The notes below the pieces were generated by a model. That model had not been told where the DNA came from, made no database searches, and saw nothing but the letters and a program-made list of their open reading frames with translations. Both the position numbers and the translations under genes were made by a program. A stretch of DNA of 64,000 nucleotides from an uncultured Hyphomicrobium sp. (GTDB lineage Bacteria > Pseudomonadota > Alphaproteobacteria > Rhizobiales > Hyphomicrobiaceae), in contig NZ_CADEFI010000008.1 of NCBI RefSeq assembly GCF_902826555.1, forward strand, positions 33,696 to 97,695, given 5' to 3'. This document shows positions 34,385 to 42,804 of the stretch, in pieces. Positions within the stretch are counted from its first letter, which is position 1. Every line of letters starts with the position of its first letter.

Positions 34385-36262
34385 ATGTTCGATCGTGTAA
34401 TTTTACCGTTCGTTTTCATCGCTCTAGCGTTCAGCGCTGCATTCTCCCAAACGCCGCCGGCCCCTGAGATCCCCCTTATCAAGCTGGGCACCATCGAGGT
34501 GTCACCCGGCACGAAATCCAATCGCACGGATCTCAGCGCCGCCAAGGGCCGCTCGAGCGCCGTTCAGTTGCGAATGGCAAGCGGAACCGTGACCCTGTCA
34601 CGCATCGCCGTCCAATACTCCAACGGCCAGGTTTTCACTGATGACGCGGAGCGCAAGCTCAACCCCAAGGACCGCACCAAGCTTGTCGCCGAGCGGCCTG
34701 AAGCCCGCTTCATCGACTCCGTCGAGATAGCTTATCCGGACACCGCACTGCCGACGGCGCCTGCCGTTCTGGAAGTGTGGGCCCGCCAGACCGCCCAGGA
34801 CGCGGAGGCCACCCGTGGTGCCGAGCTTCCATCGACGGGCGCCGAGCAGATGGAACAGATCGCCGTTCCCACGCTCTCGCTGCTGCTCGATCGCGACGTG
34901 ATCACCCTCGCGGCCCCGAAGGCCGTCGGTGGCCGCATAAGATTTCACGCAGTGGATCACGATATCTGGATTGTGAGCGCCGTCGTCGTCTCTGTAAGCG
35001 GCCTCAGTCAGACCGTGGACGTCAACGCAAATCTGAAAAAAGGCGACCTGTCGCCCTGGATCCCGGTGTCCGAAGAAGGCATCCGCGAGATTCGACTCAA
35101 CTATCGCCCGCAACCGGCGCAAGGCGGCACGGCCACCGTCGAGATCTACGGCGGCGCAACCGTCGTTTCGCGCAGCACCGATGAACCCGCAGAGCCCGAG
35201 AAGCCGTTCGTCGCCGTGCCGGTGTTCTATGGCACCGATCGGGCCCGCGGCGTCGATCTGGTCAAGGCAGGCCGAAAAATCGCCGTCTATACCAACGAGA
35301 GCCAGAAGGATATGGCCCTCGGCATGGCCGTCGTGACCGTGCCGACCCGCAAGGATCGCGAGCGCGGCGCCATCACCCGGCCCGGATGGAACCTGCTCTT
35401 CACAACTATCGCCTTCCGCGACGAGGACATGGCGCTCGACTTCACGATCGATAGCGTCGAGGAGCTCTCGGAGGACGCGTTCGTGGCCAAGGCCAAGGAA
35501 CGCATCGCCAGCGCCAAGGATTTCAAGGATCAGGCGTTTGTTTTCATCCACGGCTACAACGTCGTCTTCGACGATGCCCTGTTCCGCACCGCCCAAATCT
35601 CCTACGACACCGGCTTCGACGGCGGCGCGTTTCTCTATTCATGGCCGTCGAGCGGCAAGTTCCTCGGCTACGCGCACGATTTGAAGCGGGTCGACGTGGC
35701 GCGCGAGCACCTCATCGAGTTTCTCGACATCGTCCGCAAAAAGACTGGCGCAACCAAAGTGCACCTGATGGCCCACAGCATGGGCGGAGAGCTGCTGACC
35801 GACACGCTGCGCGAGATTGCTGCAACGGGGCAGGCGGGCACAACGACTCCGCCCTTCGGCGAGATCATCCTCGCATCCCCCGATGTCACCCGCGACAGCT
35901 TCGAAAATCGGGCCAAGCGCATCGCGCACCTCGGCACCGGGATCACGCTCTACGCCTCGGAGAAGGATCTGGCCTTGCGCGTGTCTAACCAGGTCGCTCT
36001 CGGTGAGATGCCGGCCGGCTTCATTCCGAGAGCCGGCGTGCCGATCATTGTACCCGGCATCGACTCCATCGACGCTTCCGCCGTGAGCACCGACGTCTTC
36101 TCGCTCAATCATTCGGAGTTTGCCGATCGATCGCAGCTTCTCGACGACATCGCCCGCATCTTCAAGACCGGGACCCACCCGCCGAAGCTGCGTTACGAGC
36201 CGTTTGAGGAGATCGCCGGGCGGGCTGGCAAGTACTGGAAATATCCGAAGCTCGCGCCGTGA
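34385..36262 (+). CDS. exported DUF900-type alpha/beta hydrolase
   Basis: Encodes 625 residues from the ATG at 34385, which has a GGGGG ribosome site. A signal peptide (PFVFIALAFSAAFSQTPP) leads to a beta-rich N-terminal region (about 30-280). The hydrolase domain begins AVPVFYGTDRAR and shows QAFVFIHGYNVVFDDAL (oxyanion region), FLYSWPSSGKFLGYAHDL and nucleophile elbow LMAHSMGGELL (Ser465). A late His in SLNHSEFAD is the probable third triad member. Substrate is unknown. It lies in a neighbourhood rich in exported hydrolases. Confidence 0.85.
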   Translation: MFDRVILPFVFIALAFSAAFSQTPPAPEIPLIKLGTIEVSPGTKSNRTDLSAAKGRSSAVQLRMASGTVTLSRIAVQYSNGQVFTDDAERKLNPKDRTKLVAERPEARFIDSVEIAYPDTALPTAPAVLEVWARQTAQDAEATRGAELPSTGAEQMEQIAVPTLSLLLDRDVITLAAPKAVGGRIRFHAVDHDIWIVSAVVVSVSGLSQTVDVNANLKKGDLSPWIPVSEEGIREIRLNYRPQPAQGGTATVEIYGGATVVSRSTDEPAEPEKPFVAVPVFYGTDRARGVDLVKAGRKIAVYTNESQKDMALGMAVVTVPTRKDRERGAITRPGWNLLFTTIAFRDEDMALDFTIDSVEELSEDAFVAKAKERIASAKDFKDQAFVFIHGYNVVFDDALFRTAQISYDTGFDGGAFLYSWPSSGKFLGYAHDLKRVDVAREHLIEFLDIVRKKTGATKVHLMAHSMGGELLTDTLREIAATGQAGTTTPPFGEIILASPDVTRDSFENRAKRIAHLGTGITLYASEKDLALRVSNQVALGEMPAGFIPRAGVPIIVPGIDSIDASAVSTDVFSLNHSEFADRSQLLDDIARIFKTGTHPPKLRYEPFEEIAGRAGKYWKYPKLAP

Positions 36263-36344
36263 CGGCGCTCGTGACGGCTCGGCGAAACACGTCTGCGTCC
36301 TGCGTCCGGATCGTCCCTTGGGTGGTGCTTGCCGTCGAGCGGTC

Positions 36345-37532
36345 CTAAGGCAGATACGGCTCGATGACCGCCGACTTGGTCACGCCCTCCGAGCAGCGCT
36401 GACCGTTGCACATGCCGTTTGCCAGATAGACTTGCGGACGCACGCAATCGTTCTTGGTATCGGGCAGAAAATCGTTCTGGCCGTTGACGAGAATGCCGGC
36501 CACCACGTCCGGCGCGTCATAGAACAGCACCGGCGAGCCAGAGTTGCCGTGGAAAGCATTGAGCTGGGCACGGAACTGCGTCGCGTTTCCGTCTTCCATG
36601 GCCACGCTCATGCCGTTGAAGCTCAGCTTCTTGGGCAGCCCCGACGGATGTCCGACCAGGGCGAGACGCGAACCTTCCTTGACGGAAAGACCAGCCGCAC
36701 CTGCAAGACGCAAGGGCACGGCGATGTTGCTCGGCACGGGCCGATCGAGCTGAAGCAGCGCGAAATCTGCCGAAGGCGGGTTCTGGCCGGGCTTCGAAAG
36801 CCCGCGCACGTGCACGACATCGAACACCTCTTCAGCGGAAACCGTGCTCCGGAACGCGCCGTCCCGCCGCTCGAACCCGAACACCACCGAAAAGGTGTTG
36901 CGCGACGCATCCTGCTCGTCGACGTCGTCGAAATCCACGCAATGGCCTGCCGTCGCGACGATGTCCGGGCCAACCAGGAAGGCCGTGCAGAACCCGCCCG
37001 TTTGTTGCTCGCGGAAACGCTCTCCCTCGCAGAGAAGCACCTCGCCCAGCGGGAACTGTTTGATTTTGTACGGCTCGAGAAGGATCTCCCTCTCGGACGC
37101 CTTCGATTTGACGTTACGCTTCTTGGAGAGAATCGCCGTGGCCGCGACGGCGCGCCGGACCGCGTCGAGCTTCACGTCGCCCGGAATCGCATCGATCTGG
37201 TCGGCTTCGAGCCTGTCGTCCTCGACGTAGATGGACCGCGGGTTCTCCGATGACGAGCCGTAGCTCTCCTCCACGCGCTCCTTGACGTCCTCGTCATGAG
37301 CCGCGCTCTTGTCGTCATCGAGCCCGCGCTCCACGAACGGACCGGATGATTTGGCCTTGCAATGCTCGACCACCGCGCTTGTGCTTTTGAAGCGTTCGAG
37401 CCCGAACTGTTGAACCAGTTGGCACGCATCGGAGCCGCCGAGCGCAGCCGTCGCCGAAAGCGCGAACGCCACCATCGAGATAGCAGCCAGCGCCTCGGAT
37501 CGATCCAGTTTATGCCGTCGCATGTTTCGCAT
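36345..37532 (-). CDS. exported trypsin-like serine protease with long N-terminal region
   Basis: About 395 residues from the ATG at 37532. After the signal peptide come about 150 charged residues, possibly a propeptide or partner-binding part. The S1 protease domain has all three catalytic residues: His197 (ATAGHCV), Asp256 (SADFALLQL) and Ser331 (FHGNSGSPV). Cys pairs suggest disulfides (FCTAFL/GHC). It is the last of four co-oriented exported-protein genes (41980 to 36345). Confidence 0.88.
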   Translation of the reverse strand: MRNMRRHKLDRSEALAAISMVAFALSATAALGGSDACQLVQQFGLERFKSTSAVVEHCKAKSSGPFVERGLDDDKSAAHDEDVKERVEESYGSSSENPRSIYVEDDRLEADQIDAIPGDVKLDAVRRAVAATAILSKKRNVKSKASEREILLEPYKIKQFPLGEVLLCEGERFREQQTGGFCTAFLVGPDIVATAGHCVDFDDVDEQDASRNTFSVVFGFERRDGAFRSTVSAEEVFDVVHVRGLSKPGQNPPSADFALLQLDRPVPSNIAVPLRLAGAAGLSVKEGSRLALVGHPSGLPKKLSFNGMSVAMEDGNATQFRAQLNAFHGNSGSPVLFYDAPDVVAGILVNGQNDFLPDTKNDCVRPQVYLANGMCNGQRCSEGVTKSAVIEPYLP

Positions 37533-37567
37533 TCCGATAGCCTTCGCATTCACCGCCGGCCATCGGC

Positions 37568-38209
37568 TCAGGGTGCACAATCAGCAGCCTCCTGGGGCGT
37601 GGAAACCGTCGGTCGAAGCTGGATCGACAGGATGCTCTTGCCGGTCACGGCTCCACTCGCGTCGATCTCCTGGTAGCGGTTCGTGATCGGCCGATAGAGC
37701 CCGCGCGCGCGAAATTTCACCGCGCTGCCCGTTTCATCGAAGACGCACGCCACATCATTGATGATGTGCTCCGTACGCGAGCCGGGAAACACCGAAAGAT
37801 CGATGCGATTGCCGGCGGCGCCTTGCGTGATGAGATAGTACTGCAGGCCCGGCCCCATTGTGAGCTGGCCGGTCTTCCCCGGACCGCACTGTACATCCGT
37901 TCGGATCGTGAGGTCCGGATTGTCTTCTTCGGCCGCGCGCGTCAGGGCATTCTCTGTCTTGCCGTCCATGACCGCGGAAAGGTCGAGGCAGATCAGCGGC
38001 GTTGTCGCGAGCTTCTCCACCTGGGCGGCCGTCGCAGCGCTTGGCGCAGTCGCCGCCGCCGAGAGATCGAGTTCGATCGCGATCTTATCTGCCGCAGCTA
38101 TTGCAGGGAGCGGCACCGACAGCCCGACCCCCACCACCGCTGCGCAGACCGTGCCGCTCGCGATCCGCCCCCACCGTCTTGCAACGCATCCAATCGGTTG
38201 TGCACGCAT
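37568..38209 (-). CDS. exported protein of unknown function
   Basis: Encodes 213 residues from the ATG at 38209, with AAGGA seven bases upstream. A signal peptide (VVGVGLSVPLPAIAAADK) precedes a domain with three Cys (PLICLDL, DVQCGPG, DVACVFDE) and strand-like repeats. I recognise no family. It lies between the M23-GH19 gene and the protease, with gaps of 19 and 35 bases, so it is probably co-transcribed and may act with them in the periplasm. Confidence 0.7.
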   Translation of the reverse strand: MRAQPIGCVARRWGRIASGTVCAAVVGVGLSVPLPAIAAADKIAIELDLSAAATAPSAATAAQVEKLATTPLICLDLSAVMDGKTENALTRAAEEDNPDLTIRTDVQCGPGKTGQLTMGPGLQYYLITQGAAGNRIDLSVFPGSRTEHIINDVACVFDETGSAVKFRARGLYRPITNRYQEIDASGAVTGKSILSIQLRPTVSTPQEAADCAP

Positions 38210-38228
38210 GGTCGTACGTCCTTTTTTC

Positions 38229-41222
38229 TCAGAGGCGCTTCGAGGGCGCGGATTCGACAATTGCAGGCGCAAGTGGCGCGATCTTCCCGATTGTCACGGA
38301 GCGGGGCATCCGCGGCAACGTCCACCACGTCCCCGGCGCTGAGTCGCTCGACTTGATTTGCCGGCCCGCTCCCGCGACAGCCGGCACGAGCGGCGGAGCC
38401 CTGAGCACGAGCTTTTCCGTGTCCTCGCCCGATTTGACCGCAGAGCCTCCTACCGGCAAAGGCGGAAGCGCGCTGAGGCTGTCCGACCCATAGTGCGAGA
38501 ACAGCCCCTCCTCGTCCCCATCGAACGCCTTGTCGTCCGCGACCGACTTGTCACCCGGAGCCTTGCACCACGCATGCGGCTTGTGATCCGGCGGCCAGCG
38601 GGTGATGAAATCGACCAGCGGATCGATAGCCCCCAGCACACCGAGCACGGTCAGAACGGACTTGTTCGATGCCGCCACCGGCAGATCTGTTGACTTCACC
38701 TCGTCGAATGCCGAGCGCGTTGCGACGGCGGCGGGCACCTGTGCGCCCCCGGCAAGCACCTCCAGCGCTGCTCTGAGCGCGACGATTTCCTTACTCAGAT
38801 CGCGCGCGCGGCTCTCCACGTCTCCGACGTTCTCCTCGAGGCGGCGCGCGTCGGCAGCAAGCTTGGCGATGGCCGCACGGTCGGGACCGGGCACGGGCGC
38901 GGGAACAGGAGCGGGCGGAGGCACAGGAGGCGGCTGCTCGGCCACGGGCGCGGGAGCGGGCTTCGGTGGCGGAGGCGGCGTGGTATCGGCGACGGGAGCT
39001 GGCGGCTCGCTCGGCGGCGGCATGGGCGGCGATCCGGTTCCGGCAACCGGCGGCGGCTCGGCCGGGGGCTGCTCGCTCGGCTGCGGCAGCTGCATCGCAT
39101 CGGTCCCGTATTTGCGGTCGAACTCGGCGCGCGAGATGAACTTCAGGAGCTTGGCGATCTGCTTTCCATGCTCGGCCACGCGATCGGAATGGCGGCGCTG
39201 CGAGATCAGCACGTCACGCGCCGCCAGCCAATCGAAGTCGGAGAGGAATGGGATGTTCTTGAGCCCCAGCCAGCACCCCTTGCAGTAGGAGTTGCGCGGC
39301 GCGCGGTACCAGCCCTCGTAGAGACCCAGCACGGCATTGCGCGCCGAGACGTCGAGCCTCAACGCCTCGTCCGGATTGGCGACGATATCGACCGGCAATC
39401 CCAGGTTTCTCCCAATACGCAGGAAGTTGTCCTTGAGCGTGAGCTGTGTTTGCCCGCGCCCGTAGTAGGACTGGTGAGTCTTCCTGTCCCGGAGATGATA
39501 AGCCGACGCCTTTCCCTTGTCGTAGAGACGCTTCACGCACGCGATCGAACCGGCGTCGCTCGTGCATTTGCATTCGCGGATCGGATAGATGAGATGGAAG
39601 GACTCGTGATAGACGGTCGCGAGAATATAGGCGAGGCGCAGCGGATTTTTCAGCGCATCGACCGTATCCCACACATTGAGCAAACTGTTCAGTGCCGCGA
39701 CCTGATACGCGTTGAGCTCTTTGCCCTGCAGCTTCTTGTAAAGCAGGCCATAGCCGGCCATGAACGCAGCCCGGTCCACGCACTCCAAACGCTTGCATTG
39801 CGACGCCGCAATGAGCGTGAGCGCCGTGCTTTGCAGGCTCGCTGCGCCGGACGCGATATCGGAGGAAGTCTCGGGCTCCGCCGGATTGGACGATACGGTC
39901 GCATCGGGCGGCGGGACATCAGGTGCCGGAATCTGTCCTTGTCCCTGTGCTTGCTCGGGTGCCTCCGCGCCGCCGCCAGCATCGCCGGAGAACTGGAACA
40001 CGAGCGTATCGTTGTACTGCCGGGCGACCTTGCAGGAATCGTCCGGAATGAGCCGCACGCCGCGCAGCACCACGGTCTTGCCTTCGTTCTGGACAGGCCC
40101 CTTGACCTCATAGGGCGTCGGCTCGCAGCCGCTCTTGAAAACCTTGGCCTTGCCTTCGTAGCTGTCACCGACTTTGCGTCCGGAGAAGAGCACCGTTCCC
40201 GGTTGCACCAGCGAACCGAGACTGGAGCGCGGTTTGAGGTAGACGAATTCCCGTTCATCCCCCTTGGAAACGAGCCCCATCTCGGAGCCGTTGTGCATCC
40301 ACCGGCTCGCGATCGCCGGCTCCGTCGTCCCGGACCCGGAGGTAGGTGGCGGCTGCTTGGGCTCCGGCTTGGGACCCTCCGCGACCTCGTCCGTTGCCGG
40401 CTGCGGAGGCTGCGAATCCGTCGGCACGCTCTCGACGGGATCGACACCGCCGTCGCAACGGCGTCCTCCCCCCACCATGACCGCCTTCTTGCCGCGATCG
40501 CGCTCGTAGGCAAGCACCATGTCACAATAGAGCGGAACGGGGACGGTGCCCTTCCCCGCCAGCGTAATCCTGTGCTCGAGATGCAGGTGATAAGTTGTGC
40601 TGACTTTCCCGAAGTCGTTGTCCATGTAGCCGATCAGCTGTCCGGCCTTGACCGCGAGGGGAAGATCGCTTTTCCGGAACGCCAGACCGTTCATGTTGAG
40701 ATGCAGGTAGCTGAATACGCCGCGGTCGGTCCGCAGCTTCACCGTGTAGCCGCTGGCGTCGAAGATATCCCCGTCGTAGACGGCGACGACGGGCACCAGG
40801 TTTGTCTTGCCCCGTTTCATGGCCGCGCACGTCTCGGCGCTGCCGCCACGAATATCGAGCCCTTGATGGATCGCATTGCTCTTGCAGAGCGAGGCCCGGT
40901 TCTTGCCGCTCCGTTTCTCGCAGTAGGTATCCCACCACGTCTCGTCGTAGTTGCCCCCGCTGCACTCACTGCCGGCATAAAACATACCGCCGGGATTGCG
41001 CAGTTGGGAGTTGAGCGTGGTCGTCGGCGCATCGATCGGGAATCGCGCTCCCGGAGCATACAGGGTGTAATCCTGGACACCCTCGCCGTAGCCGTCTTTC
41101 AGCACGCCGGGGGGATTGACGCGGAATGTGCCGCCGGACTGCGCCAGCGCTGCCGAAGCGAGGCCGAGCAATGCACCCGTCAGCACAAGAACGAGACTCG
41201 CAAAGGTACGGCAGATCCTCAT
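38229..41222 (-). CDS. exported peptidoglycan hydrolase: M23 endopeptidase fused to GH19-like domain
   Basis: A 997-residue protein. The signal peptide ends near residue 28. Residues 115-225 are an M23 (LytM) domain with HQGLDI (His119, Asp123) and YHLHLEH (His212, His214), the zinc and catalytic residues. A linker with SH3-like strands follows. Residues about 480-700 match GH19 chitinase/lysozyme domains: YHESFHLIYPIRE (catalytic Glu), YYGRGQTQLTLKDNFLRIG and DVSARNAVLGLYEGWY. Then come a Pro-rich stretch (about 705-780), a coiled coil (about 790-835) and an unknown tail. It could cut both peptide and glycan bonds of the wall. Confidence 0.85.
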   Translation of the reverse strand: MRICRTFASLVLVLTGALLGLASAALAQSGGTFRVNPPGVLKDGYGEGVQDYTLYAPGARFPIDAPTTTLNSQLRNPGGMFYAGSECSGGNYDETWWDTYCEKRSGKNRASLCKSNAIHQGLDIRGGSAETCAAMKRGKTNLVPVVAVYDGDIFDASGYTVKLRTDRGVFSYLHLNMNGLAFRKSDLPLAVKAGQLIGYMDNDFGKVSTTYHLHLEHRITLAGKGTVPVPLYCDMVLAYERDRGKKAVMVGGGRRCDGGVDPVESVPTDSQPPQPATDEVAEGPKPEPKQPPPTSGSGTTEPAIASRWMHNGSEMGLVSKGDEREFVYLKPRSSLGSLVQPGTVLFSGRKVGDSYEGKAKVFKSGCEPTPYEVKGPVQNEGKTVVLRGVRLIPDDSCKVARQYNDTLVFQFSGDAGGGAEAPEQAQGQGQIPAPDVPPPDATVSSNPAEPETSSDIASGAASLQSTALTLIAASQCKRLECVDRAAFMAGYGLLYKKLQGKELNAYQVAALNSLLNVWDTVDALKNPLRLAYILATVYHESFHLIYPIRECKCTSDAGSIACVKRLYDKGKASAYHLRDRKTHQSYYGRGQTQLTLKDNFLRIGRNLGLPVDIVANPDEALRLDVSARNAVLGLYEGWYRAPRNSYCKGCWLGLKNIPFLSDFDWLAARDVLISQRRHSDRVAEHGKQIAKLLKFISRAEFDRKYGTDAMQLPQPSEQPPAEPPPVAGTGSPPMPPPSEPPAPVADTTPPPPPKPAPAPVAEQPPPVPPPAPVPAPVPGPDRAAIAKLAADARRLEENVGDVESRARDLSKEIVALRAALEVLAGGAQVPAAVATRSAFDEVKSTDLPVAASNKSVLTVLGVLGAIDPLVDFITRWPPDHKPHAWCKAPGDKSVADDKAFDGDEEGLFSHYGSDSLSALPPLPVGGSAVKSGEDTEKLVLRAPPLVPAVAGAGRQIKSSDSAPGTWWTLPRMPRSVTIGKIAPLAPAIVESAPSKRL

Positions 41223-41980
41223 TTTTTTATCAGCCCCGTACCGTTATCGATGCACCGTCCGTCCGCACCGCAAAGCGCGAGCTGCCGCACCACCTTGACC
41301 GCTTCCTCCTCCGAGATGCATCCCGGAACGGCGTCGGGACATTCGAACTCCGCGGTATAATCGGCGCCTGCGTAGCCGAAGTTTATTTGTCCACCCGCGT
41401 AGGTCGCCGTGAAGCCGGTATCGTAGTCGGGAGTCGCCGTCGTTTGCGCCTTTCGCGACGCCACGTCGCCATCGGTCGTGAAGGCCTGTCGCGTACCGTG
41501 GATCGTCAGGCGATAGTCCTTGAACTGGCGGATGACGAAATACTCGTTCGCGAAAACCATGATGCGGCTTTCGCTCTCTTCCTCGCCGCTTTGTTTGAGA
41601 ACGCCGCCCTTCTTTTCCGAACCACCGGCAAGGTCGGACACAACCTCGGTTGGCAGGAACAGCGGCACCGGCGTCGCATCCAAGGTCGACTTCGAGCGCT
41701 CGTTGAACGACCAGATCTGTGTCGTACCCTTGTCGCGCTGCACCGCATCGAGATCGGCAGCGACACGGCTCTGATCGATGACGGAGGGCGCGAGCTGGGA
41801 CGCCGTCACGCTCTCCTGCGCGAAGGCCAACCGCGAAAAGAGGAGAGGGAAAGACAGAGAGAGGCTCGCAACCGAAAGCGAGCAGCACAAAAGGCGTCGC
41901 AGCACGGCCAAGCGCAACCCCCAATTCGGTCGCTCGGCTATGGCACGCAAACCGCCGACGCTAAACCCGCGCTCCGGCAC
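41219..41980 (-). CDS. exported protein of unknown function upstream of the M23-GH19 gene
   Basis: About 253 residues from a GTG at 41980; a GTG at 41905 would give 228 residues and still keep the signal peptide (LLCCSLSVASLSLSFPLLFS). The mature part has FVIRQFKDYRLTIHGTRQAF and Cys residues near the end (EFECPDAVPGCIS, LALCGADGRCID). No family is recognised. Its stop overlaps the start of the M23-GH19 gene (ATGA), so the two are made together. It could be a chaperone, inhibitor or partner of that hydrolase. Confidence 0.65.
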   Translation of the reverse strand: MPERGFSVGGLRAIAERPNWGLRLAVLRRLLCCSLSVASLSLSFPLLFSRLAFAQESVTASQLAPSVIDQSRVAADLDAVQRDKGTTQIWSFNERSKSTLDATPVPLFLPTEVVSDLAGGSEKKGGVLKQSGEEESESRIMVFANEYFVIRQFKDYRLTIHGTRQAFTTDGDVASRKAQTTATPDYDTGFTATYAGGQINFGYAGADYTAEFECPDAVPGCISEEEAVKVVRQLALCGADGRCIDNGTGLIKK

Positions 41981-42354
41981 GAGCGCCCCCCGAAAACTGA
42001 CTGATTACACATAGATCGAGTATCGAAAAAACGTATACTCCCTGCACGGACCGGTCAACGCGAAAGCATGAGCAAAAGTCCGACCCGTGGCCTTCCGGTC
42101 ACTCCGCACGCGGCTTGCTACTCGGCCGGCCGCAAGTTGAGCATGATCATTCCGAATTTCGCGGAACTGTGCACTTTCACCGATGCCGCCTCAAGACGGT
42201 TACACGGCGCGCGTATGTCGACGACCGAAGGAAGCAAGCGCCCTTGACAACGTTTCCATGCGGCAGGATTGATGGAGCTGATCGAATTTGTTCGAGCCTC
42301 CTTTCTTTGTTTCATCGACGTTTTGTTCTGCCTCGTTATCCGGGAGCATTATGC
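41981..42354. other. divergent intergenic region of the exported-hydrolase cluster
   Basis: 374 bases between the minus-strand exported-protein operon and the plus-strand small exported protein. It should hold both promoters. A GGAAC at 42163 has no matching CGTT at the right distance. I see no small gene, terminator or clear operator. Confidence 0.45.
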
Positions 42355-42687
42355 ATGTTCAAGCAATACGCGATTGCGCTTTGTGCGTTCGCAATTCTCT
42401 CCAGCGCAGGTTCCTATGGTGCCTTCGCCTACACGGAGGAGGAGATCGGCAAGGCAAAGCAGTTCATCGAAGAAAAGTTCACGCCCGAGAAAAAGGCGTT
42501 GCTGGATGAACTGGCCAAGAAGGCAGGCAAGAGTCCCGAGGAGCTGTTCCTCGACATCTCCAAGATCGGCGGCGGGAACTTCCTTGGCGAGAACCCTGAC
42601 GACCCCGGTGACTCGGACGACGAGCCGCCGCCCAGCGGCACCAAGAAGGATAGCGATAGCTCGGGCGGAAGCGGAGAAAAGAAGTAG
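42355..42687 (+). CDS. small exported protein with acidic, Ser/Gly-rich tail
   Basis: Encodes 110 residues. A signal peptide ends near GAFAYTEE; a helical, charged region (KFTPEKKALLDELAKKAGKS) follows. The C-terminal 40 residues are low-complexity (DDPGDSDDEPPPSG, KKDSDSSGGSGEKK). GGGAG lies nine bases before the ATG. No known family. It sits directly upstream of the caspase-WD40 gene on the same strand, and that gene's candidate promoter begins at the last base of this stop codon. Confidence 0.7.
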   Translation: MFKQYAIALCAFAILSSAGSYGAFAYTEEEIGKAKQFIEEKFTPEKKALLDELAKKAGKSPEELFLDISKIGGGNFLGENPDDPGDSDDEPPPSGTKKDSDSSGGSGEKK

Positions 42688-42712
42688 GAACCGGACGCGG
42701 GCGACCCTGGTT
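42687..42712 (+). promoter_or_regulatory. EcfG-like promoter upstream of the caspase-WD40 gene
   Basis: GGAAC (42687-42691), 17 bases, GGTT (42709-42712). Only the first base of CGTT differs, and the spacing equals that of the perfect promoters at the phyR locus. The expected start is about 42719, some 86 bases before the chosen ATG. Confidence 0.5.
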
Positions 42713-42804
42713 GGGTATCCCGCGCTCTCGGAGCACGAGCCACGAAGCGTTGGCGGATGAAGGTCGGCGCCGAATTCTCAGGTGTATGCGTCATCGGTGA
42801 CCGA

